Shown: positions 42,450-50,280 of the stretch, piece after piece
How the letters are laid out: each line of letters starts with the position of its first letter
Numbering within the stretch: the stretch's first letter is position 1
NCBI RefSeq assembly: GCF_036226405.1
Contig: NZ_CP108464.1
Location: forward strand, 496,001-560,000
Reading direction: 5' to 3'
Length of the DNA: 64,000 nucleotides
Source of the DNA: Streptomyces sp. NBC_01260
Lineage (GTDB): Bacteria > Actinomycetota > Actinomycetes > Streptomycetales > Streptomycetaceae
Notes under the pieces: generated by a model
Databases searched by the model: none
What the model saw: only the letters and a program-made list of their open reading frames with translations
Told to the model about the DNA's origin: nothing
Made by a program: the position numbers and the translations under genes

Positions 42450-43213
42450 CGGGCGGCCTCCATCGGGAGATGCGGCGAGGTGCGGGTGGCGGAGAGGATC
42501 TGCGCCAGGTGCAGGGTGCGGGTGCCGGAGCTGATCCGGGAGAGCCCGCCGCCGATGTGCATCAGACAGGACGAGTCGCCGGCGGTGCACACATCGGCCC
42601 CGGTGGTGGCGATGTTGCGCATCTTGTCCTGGAGCATCGCGGTCGACGTGTCGGCGTTCTTGAGAGCGAAGGTGCCGCCGAATCCGCAGCAGGCGTCGGC
42701 CTCGGGCAGCTCGACCAGGTCGATCGAGTCGACGGCCCGCAGCAGCCGCAGTGGCTTCTCACCGACTCTGAGCATGCGCAGGGAGTGGCAGGTGGGGTGG
42801 TACGTCACCCGGTGCGGGAAGTACGCGCCGACATCGGTGGCGTCCAGCACGTCGACGAGGAACTCCGAGAGCTCGTACGTCTTCGCCCTGACGGTGGCGA
42901 CACCCGCGCGCAGCGCCGCGTCGCCGTACCGTTCGGCGATGAGCTCGTGCTGGTGGCGGACCGAGCCGGCGCACGATCCCGACGGCATGACGACGGCCTC
43001 GATGGAGGCGTCACCGAACTGCTCGGCGAAATTGCGCACCAGCGGAACGGGTTCGCGCTGGTAGCCGGTGTTGACATGCATCTGGCCGCAGCAGGTCTGC
43101 CCCGGCGGGAACACCACGTCGTGTCCCAGGCGGGCCAGCAGCACCGCGGTGGATTTCACCGCCTCGGGGAAGAGCGTGTCTCCCAGACAGGTGGCGAAGA
43201 GTCCGATGCGCAT
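42446..43213 (-). CDS. lutA: LutA, CCG-domain lactate utilisation protein
   Basis: A 255-residue protein with two cysteine-rich CCG modules: C-x(n)-CCGQMH (PPGQTCCGQMHVNTG) and TYHPTCHSLRML...ADACCGFGGTFALK. These bind iron-sulphur clusters as in LutA/YkgE and heterodisulphide-reductase-like proteins. It is the first gene of the lutABC operon. A perfect palindrome typical of FadR-subfamily regulators lies 44 bp upstream of the ATG. Confidence 0.93.
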   Translation of the reverse strand: MRIGLFATCLGDTLFPEAVKSTAVLLARLGHDVVFPPGQTCCGQMHVNTGYQREPVPLVRNFAEQFGDASIEAVVMPSGSCAGSVRHQHELIAERYGDAALRAGVATVRAKTYELSEFLVDVLDATDVGAYFPHRVTYHPTCHSLRMLRVGEKPLRLLRAVDSIDLVELPEADACCGFGGTFALKNADTSTAMLQDKMRNIATTGADVCTAGDSSCLMHIGGGLSRISSGTRTLHLAQILSATRTSPHLPMEAAR

Positions 43214-43256
43214 GGGTCTCCCCGATCATTTCTCTGCGTGATGTTCGGCGCTTTTT

Positions 43257-43269
43257 ATGGTCCGACCAT
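43257..43269. promoter_or_regulatory. FadR-type operator before lutABC
   Basis: ATGGTCCGACCAT is a perfect palindrome around one central base and fits the GntR/FadR pattern T-GGTC-n-GACC-A. It lies at the expected promoter position of lutABC, and the same 11-bp core occurs before the regulator gene. Confidence 0.75.
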
Positions 43270-43413
43270 ACTATCCTCAAGCCGGAACCGGGAAGAGGCC
43301 GACGCGCGCGGCGGACGGCTGACCCCCGCTCGCGCCACTCCACGCAAAAGCCGCCGCGGCGCCCGGGGCAGCGGGCATCACGACGGCTCGGGTCAGGCGT
43401 CAGGCGGTGGACG

Positions 43414-44145
43414 TCAGGCGGTGGGCTTCTCGTCGACCAGCGTGCCGTGCAGCCCACGGATGTGCGCCTCGACGGCATCGGCCGCCCGCAGCCCCTCGCC
43501 CGCGCGCACCAGGCGCAGCAGCTCGATGTGGTCGGCGTTGAGCGCGGCGGCCGTGGCCGGCCAGTCCTCCGCCGCCTCCAGGGCGCGCAGGATCAGCGGC
43601 CGGACCGACTCCCGCACCGCGGAGGTGAGGGTGGAGGTCAGCTCGTTGCCGGAGCTGCGGGCGATCCTGACATGGAACCGGGTGTCCAGGTCGTTGAACT
43701 CCGGCACCTCGACATCCGGCTCCCCCATCCGTACGACCAGTGCCTCGGCCTCGTCCAGATCGGCCGCGGAGGCGTGCCGTGCGGCGGCCTCGAAGCTGGA
43801 CCGCTCCAGGGCCACGCGCGCTTCCAGCACGTCCTGAAGGCTGTAGCTGCCCAGGGCGAAGTGGAGTCGGAGCAGTCGGCCGAGGGCGCCTTCGGGGTTA
43901 CGGACGATCCGCGCCCCGGCGTCCGGACCCCGGCCCGGCTGGGCCACCAGGACGCCGATGGTCTCCAGCACCCGCAGCGCCTCGCGCAGCGCCGACCGGC
44001 TCACGCCGAGGACCGGGGCGAGCTCCCGTTCGGGCGGCAGCCGGTCGCCGGCCTTGAGCTCGCCGGCGAACACCCGCTGCTCGATGCTCTGGAGCACCAG
44101 CTCATGCGTGCGCGACTGCCGTACCGGCTGCCATTCGACGGGCAT
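43414..44145 (-). CDS. FadR-subfamily GntR regulator of lutABC (LldR/LutR-like)
   Basis: A 243-residue regulator. The winged helix (about 8-78) includes VLQSIEQRVFAGELKAGDRL, PPERELAPVLGVSRSALREA and LRVLETIGVLV. The C-terminal FCD domain (about 92-230) includes EARVALERSSFEAAARHA, DTRFHVRIARSSGN and HIELLRLVRAGEG; the D, H and H residues are the usual metal/effector ligands. Adjacent LldR-type proteins repress lactate genes and respond to lactate. Identical TGGTC-n-GACCA operators occur before this gene and before lutA, which supports the link. Confidence 0.88.
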   Translation of the reverse strand: MPVEWQPVRQSRTHELVLQSIEQRVFAGELKAGDRLPPERELAPVLGVSRSALREALRVLETIGVLVAQPGRGPDAGARIVRNPEGALGRLLRLHFALGSYSLQDVLEARVALERSSFEAAARHASAADLDEAEALVVRMGEPDVEVPEFNDLDTRFHVRIARSSGNELTSTLTSAVRESVRPLILRALEAAEDWPATAAALNADHIELLRLVRAGEGLRAADAVEAHIRGLHGTLVDEKPTA

Positions 44146-44226
44146 CCGTCACCCCCTGCCGCGGCCGGAGCCGTCCCCGGGCCGGCCGCTCTTGTCCGAA
44201 TCTCCAACTATGTCACACATGACATG

Positions 44227-44237
44227 TGGTCGGACCA
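44227..44237. promoter_or_regulatory. FadR-type operator before the lut regulator gene
   Basis: TGGTCGGACCA is the complement-oriented copy of the core at 43258-43268 and lies 82 bp upstream of the regulator's ATG, suggesting autoregulation. Confidence 0.7.
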
Positions 44238-44266
44238 GAACAAATGCCGCCCCCTGTGGGCGTCCC

Positions 44267-45310
44267 TCAGTACGTCACGACGATGCGCCGGGCCACACCG
44301 TCCACCCGCACCTGGCCGCCGTAGGGAATGATCAGCTGAGGGTCCGTGTGGCCCAGGTCGACATCGAGGACGGCCATGGTTCCGGGGGCGTACTCCGCCA
44401 ACGCCCGCAGCACCGACTGCCGTTGCAGCACCCGGTACTCCTCCCCCGCCTCGGCTCCCAGCGGACTGTCGAAGGACCAGTTCTTCGCCCGCGCCATCAG
44501 CAGCGCCGGAAACTGCTTCAGGAGTCCCCGCTCCCCCATGTTCCGCAGGATCTGGTACACCACGTCGGCACCGGGCATCTCCTCCGACGTTTCGAGGAAC
44601 AGCACCCGGCCCGCGTACGCGGCCGCGGGCAGTATCTCCCGGTCCGCCATCAGCAGCCAGGACAGGATCTCCAGATTCCCGCCCCAGCTCGCCCCCTGGA
44701 CCACCCGGCCGGCGTTGTGCCAGATCCAGTCGTCGGCGGGCAGCATGGCGGGTTCGCGGTCGAAGGTCCGCGGGTCCTCCCAGCGGTCATTCACGCTGCC
44801 GGTCTCCTTCGCCGGGGTGAGCTCGCGGGCATCGTGGGTGAAGAGCGCCGCCCGCAGCGAGTCGGCCGTCAGGGGGTGCATCGCGCCCGGGCGTCCCAGC
44901 TCGACCATCACCGATCCGCCGTGGTAGCCGACGATGCCCAGATTCCCGAGGAACACCAGCAGATTGGTGCAGTCGCTGTAGCCGAAGAACGGCTTGGGGT
45001 TGGCCCGCAGCAGCTCCCGGTCCAGGTACGGCAGCACGGTGATCTGGTCGTCTCCGCCGATGCTGGAGATGACGGCCTTGATCCCGCGGTCGGCGAAGGC
45101 CGCGTGGATGTCGGCGGCCCGCTCCTGGGGCGATGAGCCCATCTTCCGGGTGCTCGGGTACTCCACCGGTTCCAGCCCGTACTCCTCACGGAGTCTGCGC
45201 AGTCCCAGCTCGAACGGGAGCGGGAGGATGCCGGGGAGCCCGGATGAGGGGGACAGCACGGCGACGCGGTCACCGGGCCGGGGCTTGGCGGGATAGCTGG
45301 GGGTCGTCAT
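44267..45310 (-). CDS. S66-family LD-carboxypeptidase/MccF-like peptidase
   Basis: A 347-residue serine peptidase of family S66. The nucleophile S112 lies in FFGYSDCTNLL after GGDD (86-89). GASWGGNLEILSWLL supplies the glutamate and DLGHTDPQLIIPYGG the histidine of the S-E-H triad. S66 enzymes either trim muropeptide tetrapeptides or, as MccF, cleave microcin C-type and other aminoacyl-nucleotide antibiotics and so give immunity. The length and the late histidine fit the MccF-like group. No signal peptide is present, so it is cytosolic. No clear RBS precedes the ATG; a 40-bp palindrome ends 10 bp upstream. Confidence 0.85.
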   Translation of the reverse strand: MTTPSYPAKPRPGDRVAVLSPSSGLPGILPLPFELGLRRLREEYGLEPVEYPSTRKMGSSPQERAADIHAAFADRGIKAVISSIGGDDQITVLPYLDRELLRANPKPFFGYSDCTNLLVFLGNLGIVGYHGGSVMVELGRPGAMHPLTADSLRAALFTHDARELTPAKETGSVNDRWEDPRTFDREPAMLPADDWIWHNAGRVVQGASWGGNLEILSWLLMADREILPAAAYAGRVLFLETSEEMPGADVVYQILRNMGERGLLKQFPALLMARAKNWSFDSPLGAEAGEEYRVLQRQSVLRALAEYAPGTMAVLDVDLGHTDPQLIIPYGGQVRVDGVARRIVVTY

Positions 45311-45319
45311 TCCAGGAGC

Positions 45320-45359
45320 CTAAGGGCTGATCCGCCGGGAATTGCGGGACAGCCCTTAG
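45320..45359. repeat. 40-bp palindromic element with CTAAGGGCT ends
   Basis: Perfect 9-bp terminal repeats, CTAAGGGCT (45320-45328) and AGCCCTTAG (45351-45359), bound a short GC-rich centre. Read on the minus strand it starts CTAAGGGCTGTCCCGCA, and the same 17 bases recur at 62369-62385. It lies between two minus-strand genes and could act as a terminator, but the repeat elsewhere suggests a small mobile or repetitive palindrome. Confidence 0.6.
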
Positions 45360-45397
45360 ACGGCACGCCGCCGGCCGGCCGCGGAATACCCGTGTGG

Positions 45398-45775
45398 CTA
45401 AAGGGCGTTGACCGGTTTGCCCTGGTGGAAGTAAAGCCGCCGGCGCGAATCCGTCCGCCGCCAGATCGAATTGCGCCGCACTCCAAGGCCGTTGCTCTCC
45501 GTCGTGAACGTCAGGTGGACGAGGCCGGGGGTCAGCAGCGCGCCGGACATGCCGGTGGCGGTGATCGGGGCGGGGGCCTCCTCGCCGCCGACGGAGGTGA
45601 CGACGAGGACCGACGCTCTGTCATAGCGCCGCCCGGACGCACCGAACTCGGTGAACTCCTGGTCGAGGAGTTCGGTCACCGCGTCGGGCGAGGCCCGCAC
45701 CTGCGGATCGAGCAGCCACAGCTCCCCCTCGACGGCGGCCCGCACGGACCGCTCCTGCTCATCGTTTCCACTCAT
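45398..45775 (-). CDS. DUF4440 / SnoaL-like (NTF2-fold) small protein
   Basis: A 125-residue protein. AVEGELWLLDPQVRASPDAV, LLDQEFTEFGASGRRYDRAS and the final RRNSIWRRTDSRRRLYFHQG strand are typical of DUF4440 cone-shaped NTF2-like proteins. Members bind small ligands or act as simple isomerases; no function is assigned here. The ATG at 45775 is chosen because homology starts there. It lies 61 bp downstream of the methyltransferase gene and is probably co-transcribed with it. Confidence 0.75.
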   Translation of the reverse strand: MSGNDEQERSVRAAVEGELWLLDPQVRASPDAVTELLDQEFTEFGASGRRYDRASVLVVTSVGGEEAPAPITATGMSGALLTPGLVHLTFTTESNGLGVRRNSIWRRTDSRRRLYFHQGKPVNAL

Positions 45776-45836
45776 GCGGAAACCCTGAAGCCCTTCGTCC
45801 GGATCGCCGTGGGCCCGTACGGCGTTTCCGGTGCGG

Positions 45837-46577
45837 TCAGGCCAGGACCAGCAGGTCCATCCAGCTGACGGCCGGCCGGTCCGGCTCCTGCTCCGCGGCC
45901 CGCCGCAGCCGCCGCATCCCGCACGCGAACTCCTCATCGGTGAGGGCCCGGAGCTTCGCATCGGTGTCCCGCCGGATCCGGTCGGCGAAGCCGGACAGGC
46001 TCGGCGCACTCTCCTGCGGCACCGCGTGCAGCGCGACCCGGGTGAAACCGGCGGCGCCGAACGCCGCGCAGGTCTGCTCGACGGTCGGATAGCCGTCGAC
46101 GATGCGCGCGGTCCCGGGGAAGAACCGCACCCGCAGGTCCCGCGTGCACCGGCCGGGAAACGAGTTGCGGATCAGCACCGGCGCCCCCGGCTTCAGCGCC
46201 CTGCGTATCTCCCGTGCCGCGGCGGGCAGATCGTCGATGTGGTGGACGACCGAGCCGAGCCAGGCGGCGTCCGCGCATCCGTCCGGCACCGGCAGCGCCT
46301 CGGCCCGGCCGTCCAGCACCTCGATGTCCGCGGTCCGCGGGATCAGCGCGCGCATGGCGGCGGCCGGCTCCACCGCCAGCACCCGCACCCCGAACCAGTC
46401 GGCGAACGCGGCCGAGAAGGCCCCCGTACCGGCCCCGACATCCAGAACGACCGCCCCCGGCGCCAGCGGCACCTCGGCCGCGACGGCCGCACGCCAGGCG
46501 GTGAGCCCGTCGCGCGGTATCTCCCGGGCGATCCGGTACTCCTCGGCGAACCGACGGTCTGGAGCAGTCGCTTCCAT
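45837..46577 (-). CDS. Class I SAM-dependent methyltransferase
   Basis: A 246-residue protein with a Rossmann methyltransferase fold. Motif I is VVLDVGAGTGAFSAAFA (about 43-59), the acidic end of strand 2 is AVEPAAAMRALI, and EVLDGRAEALPVPDGCADAA covers motif II, with WLGSVVHHI nearby. The family (Methyltransf_11) methylates small molecules; the acceptor is not predictable. It heads a probable two-gene unit with the DUF4440 protein. The upstream region holds a DasR-like site shared with a divergent gene. Confidence 0.82.
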   Translation of the reverse strand: MEATAPDRRFAEEYRIAREIPRDGLTAWRAAVAAEVPLAPGAVVLDVGAGTGAFSAAFADWFGVRVLAVEPAAAMRALIPRTADIEVLDGRAEALPVPDGCADAAWLGSVVHHIDDLPAAAREIRRALKPGAPVLIRNSFPGRCTRDLRVRFFPGTARIVDGYPTVEQTCAAFGAAGFTRVALHAVPQESAPSLSGFADRIRRDTDAKLRALTDEEFACGMRRLRRAAEQEPDRPAVSWMDLLVLA

Positions 46578-46669
46578 GTGCCCTCAATCCTGCCGTGGCC
46601 GACGGACCGGGCGAACCGCTGCCGCAGGACCACCGCGCTCCGTCGCGGATGCTAGCGAGCTTCGTCATC

Positions 46670-46685
46670 AATTGTCTAGACCAGA
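46670..46685. promoter_or_regulatory. DasR-like site in the methyltransferase/DUF2510 intergenic region
   Basis: AATTGTCTAGACCAGA agrees with the dre consensus at 13 of 16 positions and contains the perfect core TGTCTAGACCA. It lies about 85-95 bp from both divergent start codons, so it could act on either. Confidence 0.5.
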
Positions 46686-46769
46686 ATCAGGTCCGGAGCA
46701 GGGCCGGAACCGCTCATCCAGCTCATCCGGTTCATCGGATTCTCACGCAACCCGGCTACGGTGGCTGCC

Positions 46770-47660
46770 GTGACGCAGACGAGCCCGCCCGGCTGGCATC
46801 CAGACCCCGGGTACACAGGATTTGGACCCATCCAGGAACGCTGGTGGGACGGCAGTCAGTGGACCGATCACCTCCGCGTGCCACCGGCGACCGCGCGCAG
46901 CCGCCGGATACGCATCGGTGCCGGCATAACCGCCGGTGTGGTGCTGCTCGCCGCCATCGGCGGTGGCGTGTACCTGCTGGCCGACGACTCCGGCAAGAAG
47001 ACGGACACGGCCACCGCACCGTCCGCCTCGCCCTCCCCTGCGCCCAGTCGTCAGCCCGGCGCACCGGGCGGCAGCGGTGGCGATGGCGGCGGGAACGAGA
47101 GCCCCGAGCAGCAGCCGCAGACCGAGGACGGTTACGCGACGGACCTGGCGAGCGGAATCAGCATCCCGGTCCCTGACGGCTGGAAGGGCGAGTCGGGCAT
47201 GGGCGCGGGGGTGACCACAGGTTCGTACGCCTGCCCCGGGGACACCAAGCAGAAGTGTGTCCGCGGCGGAGTGTTCTCCGTCCCGGCCAAGGCGCTGAAG
47301 CTGAACACCACGACCGCGAGGGCCACGGCCGAGAAGGACATCGCCGCCAACGCGAAGGACTCGTACGGCGAGCAGATCTACGGCGGCATCACCTCGCACC
47401 AGGAGCTGAAGTCCGAGCCGGTCACCGTCGCCGGCCAGAAGGGCTACCGGGTGCGCTGGAAGGTCGTGACGAAGAACGGCGACGACGGGTACGTCGAGTC
47501 GCTGGCCTTCCCCGCCCCCCGGGCCGAGAACATGCTGGTCGTCGTCCGTTCGGGCTTCGACATCAACACCAAGGCACCGGCCCTGTCCGTCCTGGACGAC
47601 ATCACCAAGGGCATCAAGGCCGCCTCGGGCACGGGTTCCGGCCCCGGCACCACGGCATAG
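46770..47660 (+). CDS. DUF2510 membrane-anchored extracellular protein
   Basis: A 296-residue protein. A DUF2510 domain at the start (PPGWHPDPGYTGFGPIQERW) has the usual W-x-x-D/P-x-G and WWDG-x-x-W-T pattern. A basic linker and one membrane helix (IGAGITAGVVLLAAIGGGVY) follow, then a Ser/Pro/Gly-rich spacer and an extracellular domain from about 125 to the end (GISIPVPDGWKGESGMGAG). DUF2510 is thought to be a cytosolic interaction module on actinobacterial envelope proteins. GTG 46770 is preferred over GTG 46761 because the domain begins there. A strong terminator follows. Confidence 0.75.
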   Translation: MTQTSPPGWHPDPGYTGFGPIQERWWDGSQWTDHLRVPPATARSRRIRIGAGITAGVVLLAAIGGGVYLLADDSGKKTDTATAPSASPSPAPSRQPGAPGGSGGDGGGNESPEQQPQTEDGYATDLASGISIPVPDGWKGESGMGAGVTTGSYACPGDTKQKCVRGGVFSVPAKALKLNTTTARATAEKDIAANAKDSYGEQIYGGITSHQELKSEPVTVAGQKGYRVRWKVVTKNGDDGYVESLAFPAPRAENMLVVVRSGFDINTKAPALSVLDDITKGIKAASGTGSGPGTTA

Positions 47661-47677
47661 CCACTGCCGCGGGGGCG

Positions 47678-47713
47678 CCGGGGCGGCCCGGGTGAGTACC
47701 CGGGCCGCCCCGG
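47678..47713 (+). terminator. Terminator of the DUF2510 gene
   Basis: A perfect 15-bp stem (CCGGGGCGGCCCGGG and its complement) with loop TGAGTA begins 18 bp after the stop codon. Confidence 0.8.
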
Positions 47714-47765
47714 ACTGAGTACGCCGCCCGATCCCGCACCGGTCCGTCGCTGCTCGAATGGGACC

Positions 47766-48065
47766 ATGGCTCCCGACGCACCGCGCCCCCGCATGCAGCA
47801 CGTCACCAGTGCCGGCACCACGCTGGCCGTCACACTGGCTCCGCTGGTGATCGGGGTCCTGCTGGCCCGGACGATGGCCCTGGACCCCCATACGCCCGTG
47901 AACGCACTGATCACCCGGGGTGGCCGGGGCGCGGGCATCTCGCCCGCCGAGTGGCGCGGCTGCGGCCGGAACGCGCTCCGGCGGTGCCGCCGGACATGGC
48001 AGCCCCGCACCGGCCGCAGCCGGCCCGGGGGGGCCTCCCGCGGCCGTACTCAGCCGATCCGGTAG
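47766..48065 (+). CDS. Possible small membrane protein (weakly supported)
   Basis: A 99-codon frame begins with ATG preceded by GGGA. Residues about 16-40 (AGTTLAVTLAPLVIGVLLAR) could form one membrane helix. The second half is arginine-rich and of low complexity. It overlaps the 3' end of the convergent TPR gene by 16 bp. No family is recognised and it may not be translated; otherwise this 390-bp gap holds only the terminator. Confidence 0.25.
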   Translation: MAPDAPRPRMQHVTSAGTTLAVTLAPLVIGVLLARTMALDPHTPVNALITRGGRGAGISPAEWRGCGRNALRRCRRTWQPRTGRSRPGGASRGRTQPIR

Positions 48066-49765
48066 ACGAACGTGGGCCACGGCTCCCCCGTCGCCCGCTG
48101 CCAGGCCTGCCGGATTCCTTCCGGTTCCCGGGCGCGCGCACGGGCGAACGCGGTGACGCAGGCCGCGTGCACGTCACTGCGTCCGGTGCGCCAGGTGAGC
48201 CGGTGGATACGGTCCAGAGCCGCTGCGGCCTCGGTCGCGCGGCCCGCGTCGAGGTGGACGTCGACCGCCGCGCCCAGAGCGGCGGCGAGCCCTGACAGCG
48301 CGGCGTCCAGACCTGCCGCGTACCGCTCGCGGCCTCCCGTCTCCATGAGCGCCCGCAGAATGGTCTCGGCCTCCGTGAAGCAGGCCTCCGCCTCCTCTTC
48401 GTCCCCGGTGCGGAGCAGGGCCCGGCCCAGGAGCCGCAGCCGCTGGGCGATCCGTGACCGGTGCTCCTGACCGTCGGGTTCCGCCGAACGCCGCGTGATC
48501 TCCAGCGCCTCGTGGGCGGCGGCCACCGAGCCGTCGCCTGAGTCCGTACGAGACAGATGGGTACTGAGTGCGCCCAGCGTCCGGGCCAACTCCGGCTCGT
48601 GGGCGGCGGGATCACGTTCGGCGGCACGCCGGTACAACGCCACACTGCGCTCGGCGGCTGCCACGGACTCACTGAACTCTCCGTCCCGCGCATGGCACAG
48701 GGCGAGACCGTCGAGGGCCTCGGCGAGCGCCGGCTCGTAGACATCCGGGCTGGAGATGGCCAACTGGAAGCAGAGTGCGGCGAGTTCGCACAGTGCGACC
48801 CGTTCCTCGTCGTGCGCCTCCAGCCTGTCGAGGTGGTGGGCGAGGCACCGAAGGGCGATCACGAGCCGCGGCTGACCGGCCGCGGGGTCGTACACGATCA
48901 TGGTGCGGCAGGCCGCCACCGCCTCCGTGGCCGTCTCGCGCGCCCGGTCGACTTCACCGGTGGAGCCCAGGCACCAGGCCAGGTCGCTGAGCAACCGGGC
49001 GTTCAGGGTCAGGCCTTCCGGGTTGAGCCGGGGCAGCACCACGCCGGTGCGCTCCCGTGCCTCCTCGCCCGCCTCGATCGCCTCGTCGAACCGGGCGAGC
49101 GTGCGCAGCACGCCGGTCAGCTCTACCAGCGTCCGCGTGTACAGCAGTTCCACGGGGAGTCGCCGCCACGGGGACAACTCCCTTATCAGGGCGACACATT
49201 GCCGGAAGACATCGGCGGACTCCGCCGGCCGTCCGGCCCACTCCAGCACGCATGCGTATGCGCGCAGCGCCTGGGCCCGGATGCCCGACGAGCGGCCGAC
49301 CGGACCCGTCGCGACGTCCCCGTACGCATCCGCATGTTCACGGGCGACCACCAGCGCCTCGTCGAGTCTGCCGACCCCCGCAAGCGCGAAGGTGAGCGTC
49401 AACCGGCGGTCGACGGCCGGCGTCCTGAGCGCGCGGGCCTCGGGAACGGCCAGGGACTCCTCCACCGCGGCGAGCGCCTCCGCGTACCGCCCCGCCGCAC
49501 AGAGCAGTTCGCCCTGCAGCGCGAGGGATCGGGCCAGCCGGCCCCGGTGGCGGCCGGCGGAACGCCGGCCGGTGGCCGGGGCACGGAACAGGGCGACCGC
49601 TTCCCCGCTCCACTCCAGTCGACTCGCCAACGGCTGCGGAGGGGTGAGCAACGTGCGGGGCGACGAACAGCGCCGGAGTGCGGCCCCGAGTAACACGGGG
49701 CCCGGCCGGAGCCCGGCCCCGGCCGCAAGACGCAGTACCGGCAACAGCGCCCGGACGACCCCCAT
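48050..49765 (-). CDS. TPR-repeat protein of unknown function
   Basis: A 571-residue helical protein with many tetratricopeptide-like units: LALQGELLCAAGRYAEALAA, LDEALVVAREHADAYGDVAT, LAWCLGSTGEVDRARETATE, LDGLALCHARDGEFSESVAA and LRLLGRALLRTGDEEEAEAC. There is no signal peptide, catalytic domain or DNA-binding domain. It resembles the TPR scaffolds found in actinobacterial signalling proteins without their N-terminal effectors. The ATG at 49765 has GGAGG 7 nt upstream. It is divergent from the EF-G2 region. Confidence 0.75.
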   Translation of the reverse strand: MGVVRALLPVLRLAAGAGLRPGPVLLGAALRRCSSPRTLLTPPQPLASRLEWSGEAVALFRAPATGRRSAGRHRGRLARSLALQGELLCAAGRYAEALAAVEESLAVPEARALRTPAVDRRLTLTFALAGVGRLDEALVVAREHADAYGDVATGPVGRSSGIRAQALRAYACVLEWAGRPAESADVFRQCVALIRELSPWRRLPVELLYTRTLVELTGVLRTLARFDEAIEAGEEARERTGVVLPRLNPEGLTLNARLLSDLAWCLGSTGEVDRARETATEAVAACRTMIVYDPAAGQPRLVIALRCLAHHLDRLEAHDEERVALCELAALCFQLAISSPDVYEPALAEALDGLALCHARDGEFSESVAAAERSVALYRRAAERDPAAHEPELARTLGALSTHLSRTDSGDGSVAAAHEALEITRRSAEPDGQEHRSRIAQRLRLLGRALLRTGDEEEAEACFTEAETILRALMETGGRERYAAGLDAALSGLAAALGAAVDVHLDAGRATEAAAALDRIHRLTWRTGRSDVHAACVTAFARARAREPEGIRQAWQRATGEPWPTFVYRIG

Positions 49766-50018
49766 GGACTCGCCTCCGTCTCTGTGTGAATGGCGTAGCG
49801 AACGTCATGGAGAACGTAGTAATGACAGCTGGGGACGCCTCTTGGTTCCCTTCGCCATGACACGGATCCGTTCCCGGACGGCTACGGCCGGGCGACGGCA
49901 TCGGCCTCCCCGGGAAAACCGGTTCCCTCCCCCGTACCCGCTTCCCTAGACTCGCCACGAACTCGCGCGCCGCCATCACGTCATGGCGCGCACCGTGACC
50001 AGTGAGGGGAGACCTGCC

Positions 50019-50135
50019 GTGCGCTATCGCACCGCTGTCGTCGTTCCCCTGTCGCGGTACGAGGTGATCCTGGTGTCTACCTCCGCCCGGCGCCGGCTGC
50101 GCGGCCGGCCCCGGCCACCCGTGACGAACAGCTGA
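50019..50135 (+). CDS. Candidate 38-codon leader ORF upstream of the EF-G paralogue
   Basis: A short frame starting GTG 50019 has GGGGAG 8 nt upstream; an in-frame ATG lies at 49983. It encodes a short basic peptide (RYRTAVVVPLSRYEVILV followed by an Arg-rich tail) that ends 145 bp before the EF-G2 gene. It resembles no known protein. It could be a regulatory leader peptide or a chance frame. The rest of the 49766-50280 gap holds the divergent promoters and nothing else recognisable. Confidence 0.3.
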   Translation: MRYRTAVVVPLSRYEVILVSTSARRRLRGRPRPPVTNS

Positions 50136-50280
50136 GCCCTGTCCGTTCATTGATGGACCGCCATCGCCGCGGCGCCCTGTACGGCGCACCGCTGCCAAGG
50201 GTTCCGCGGGCCTGGACACAGGCCTCCTCGTCCGGGGATCGCGCCGTCTTCTTCCGGATCACCCCGAAAGGCCACGGACC

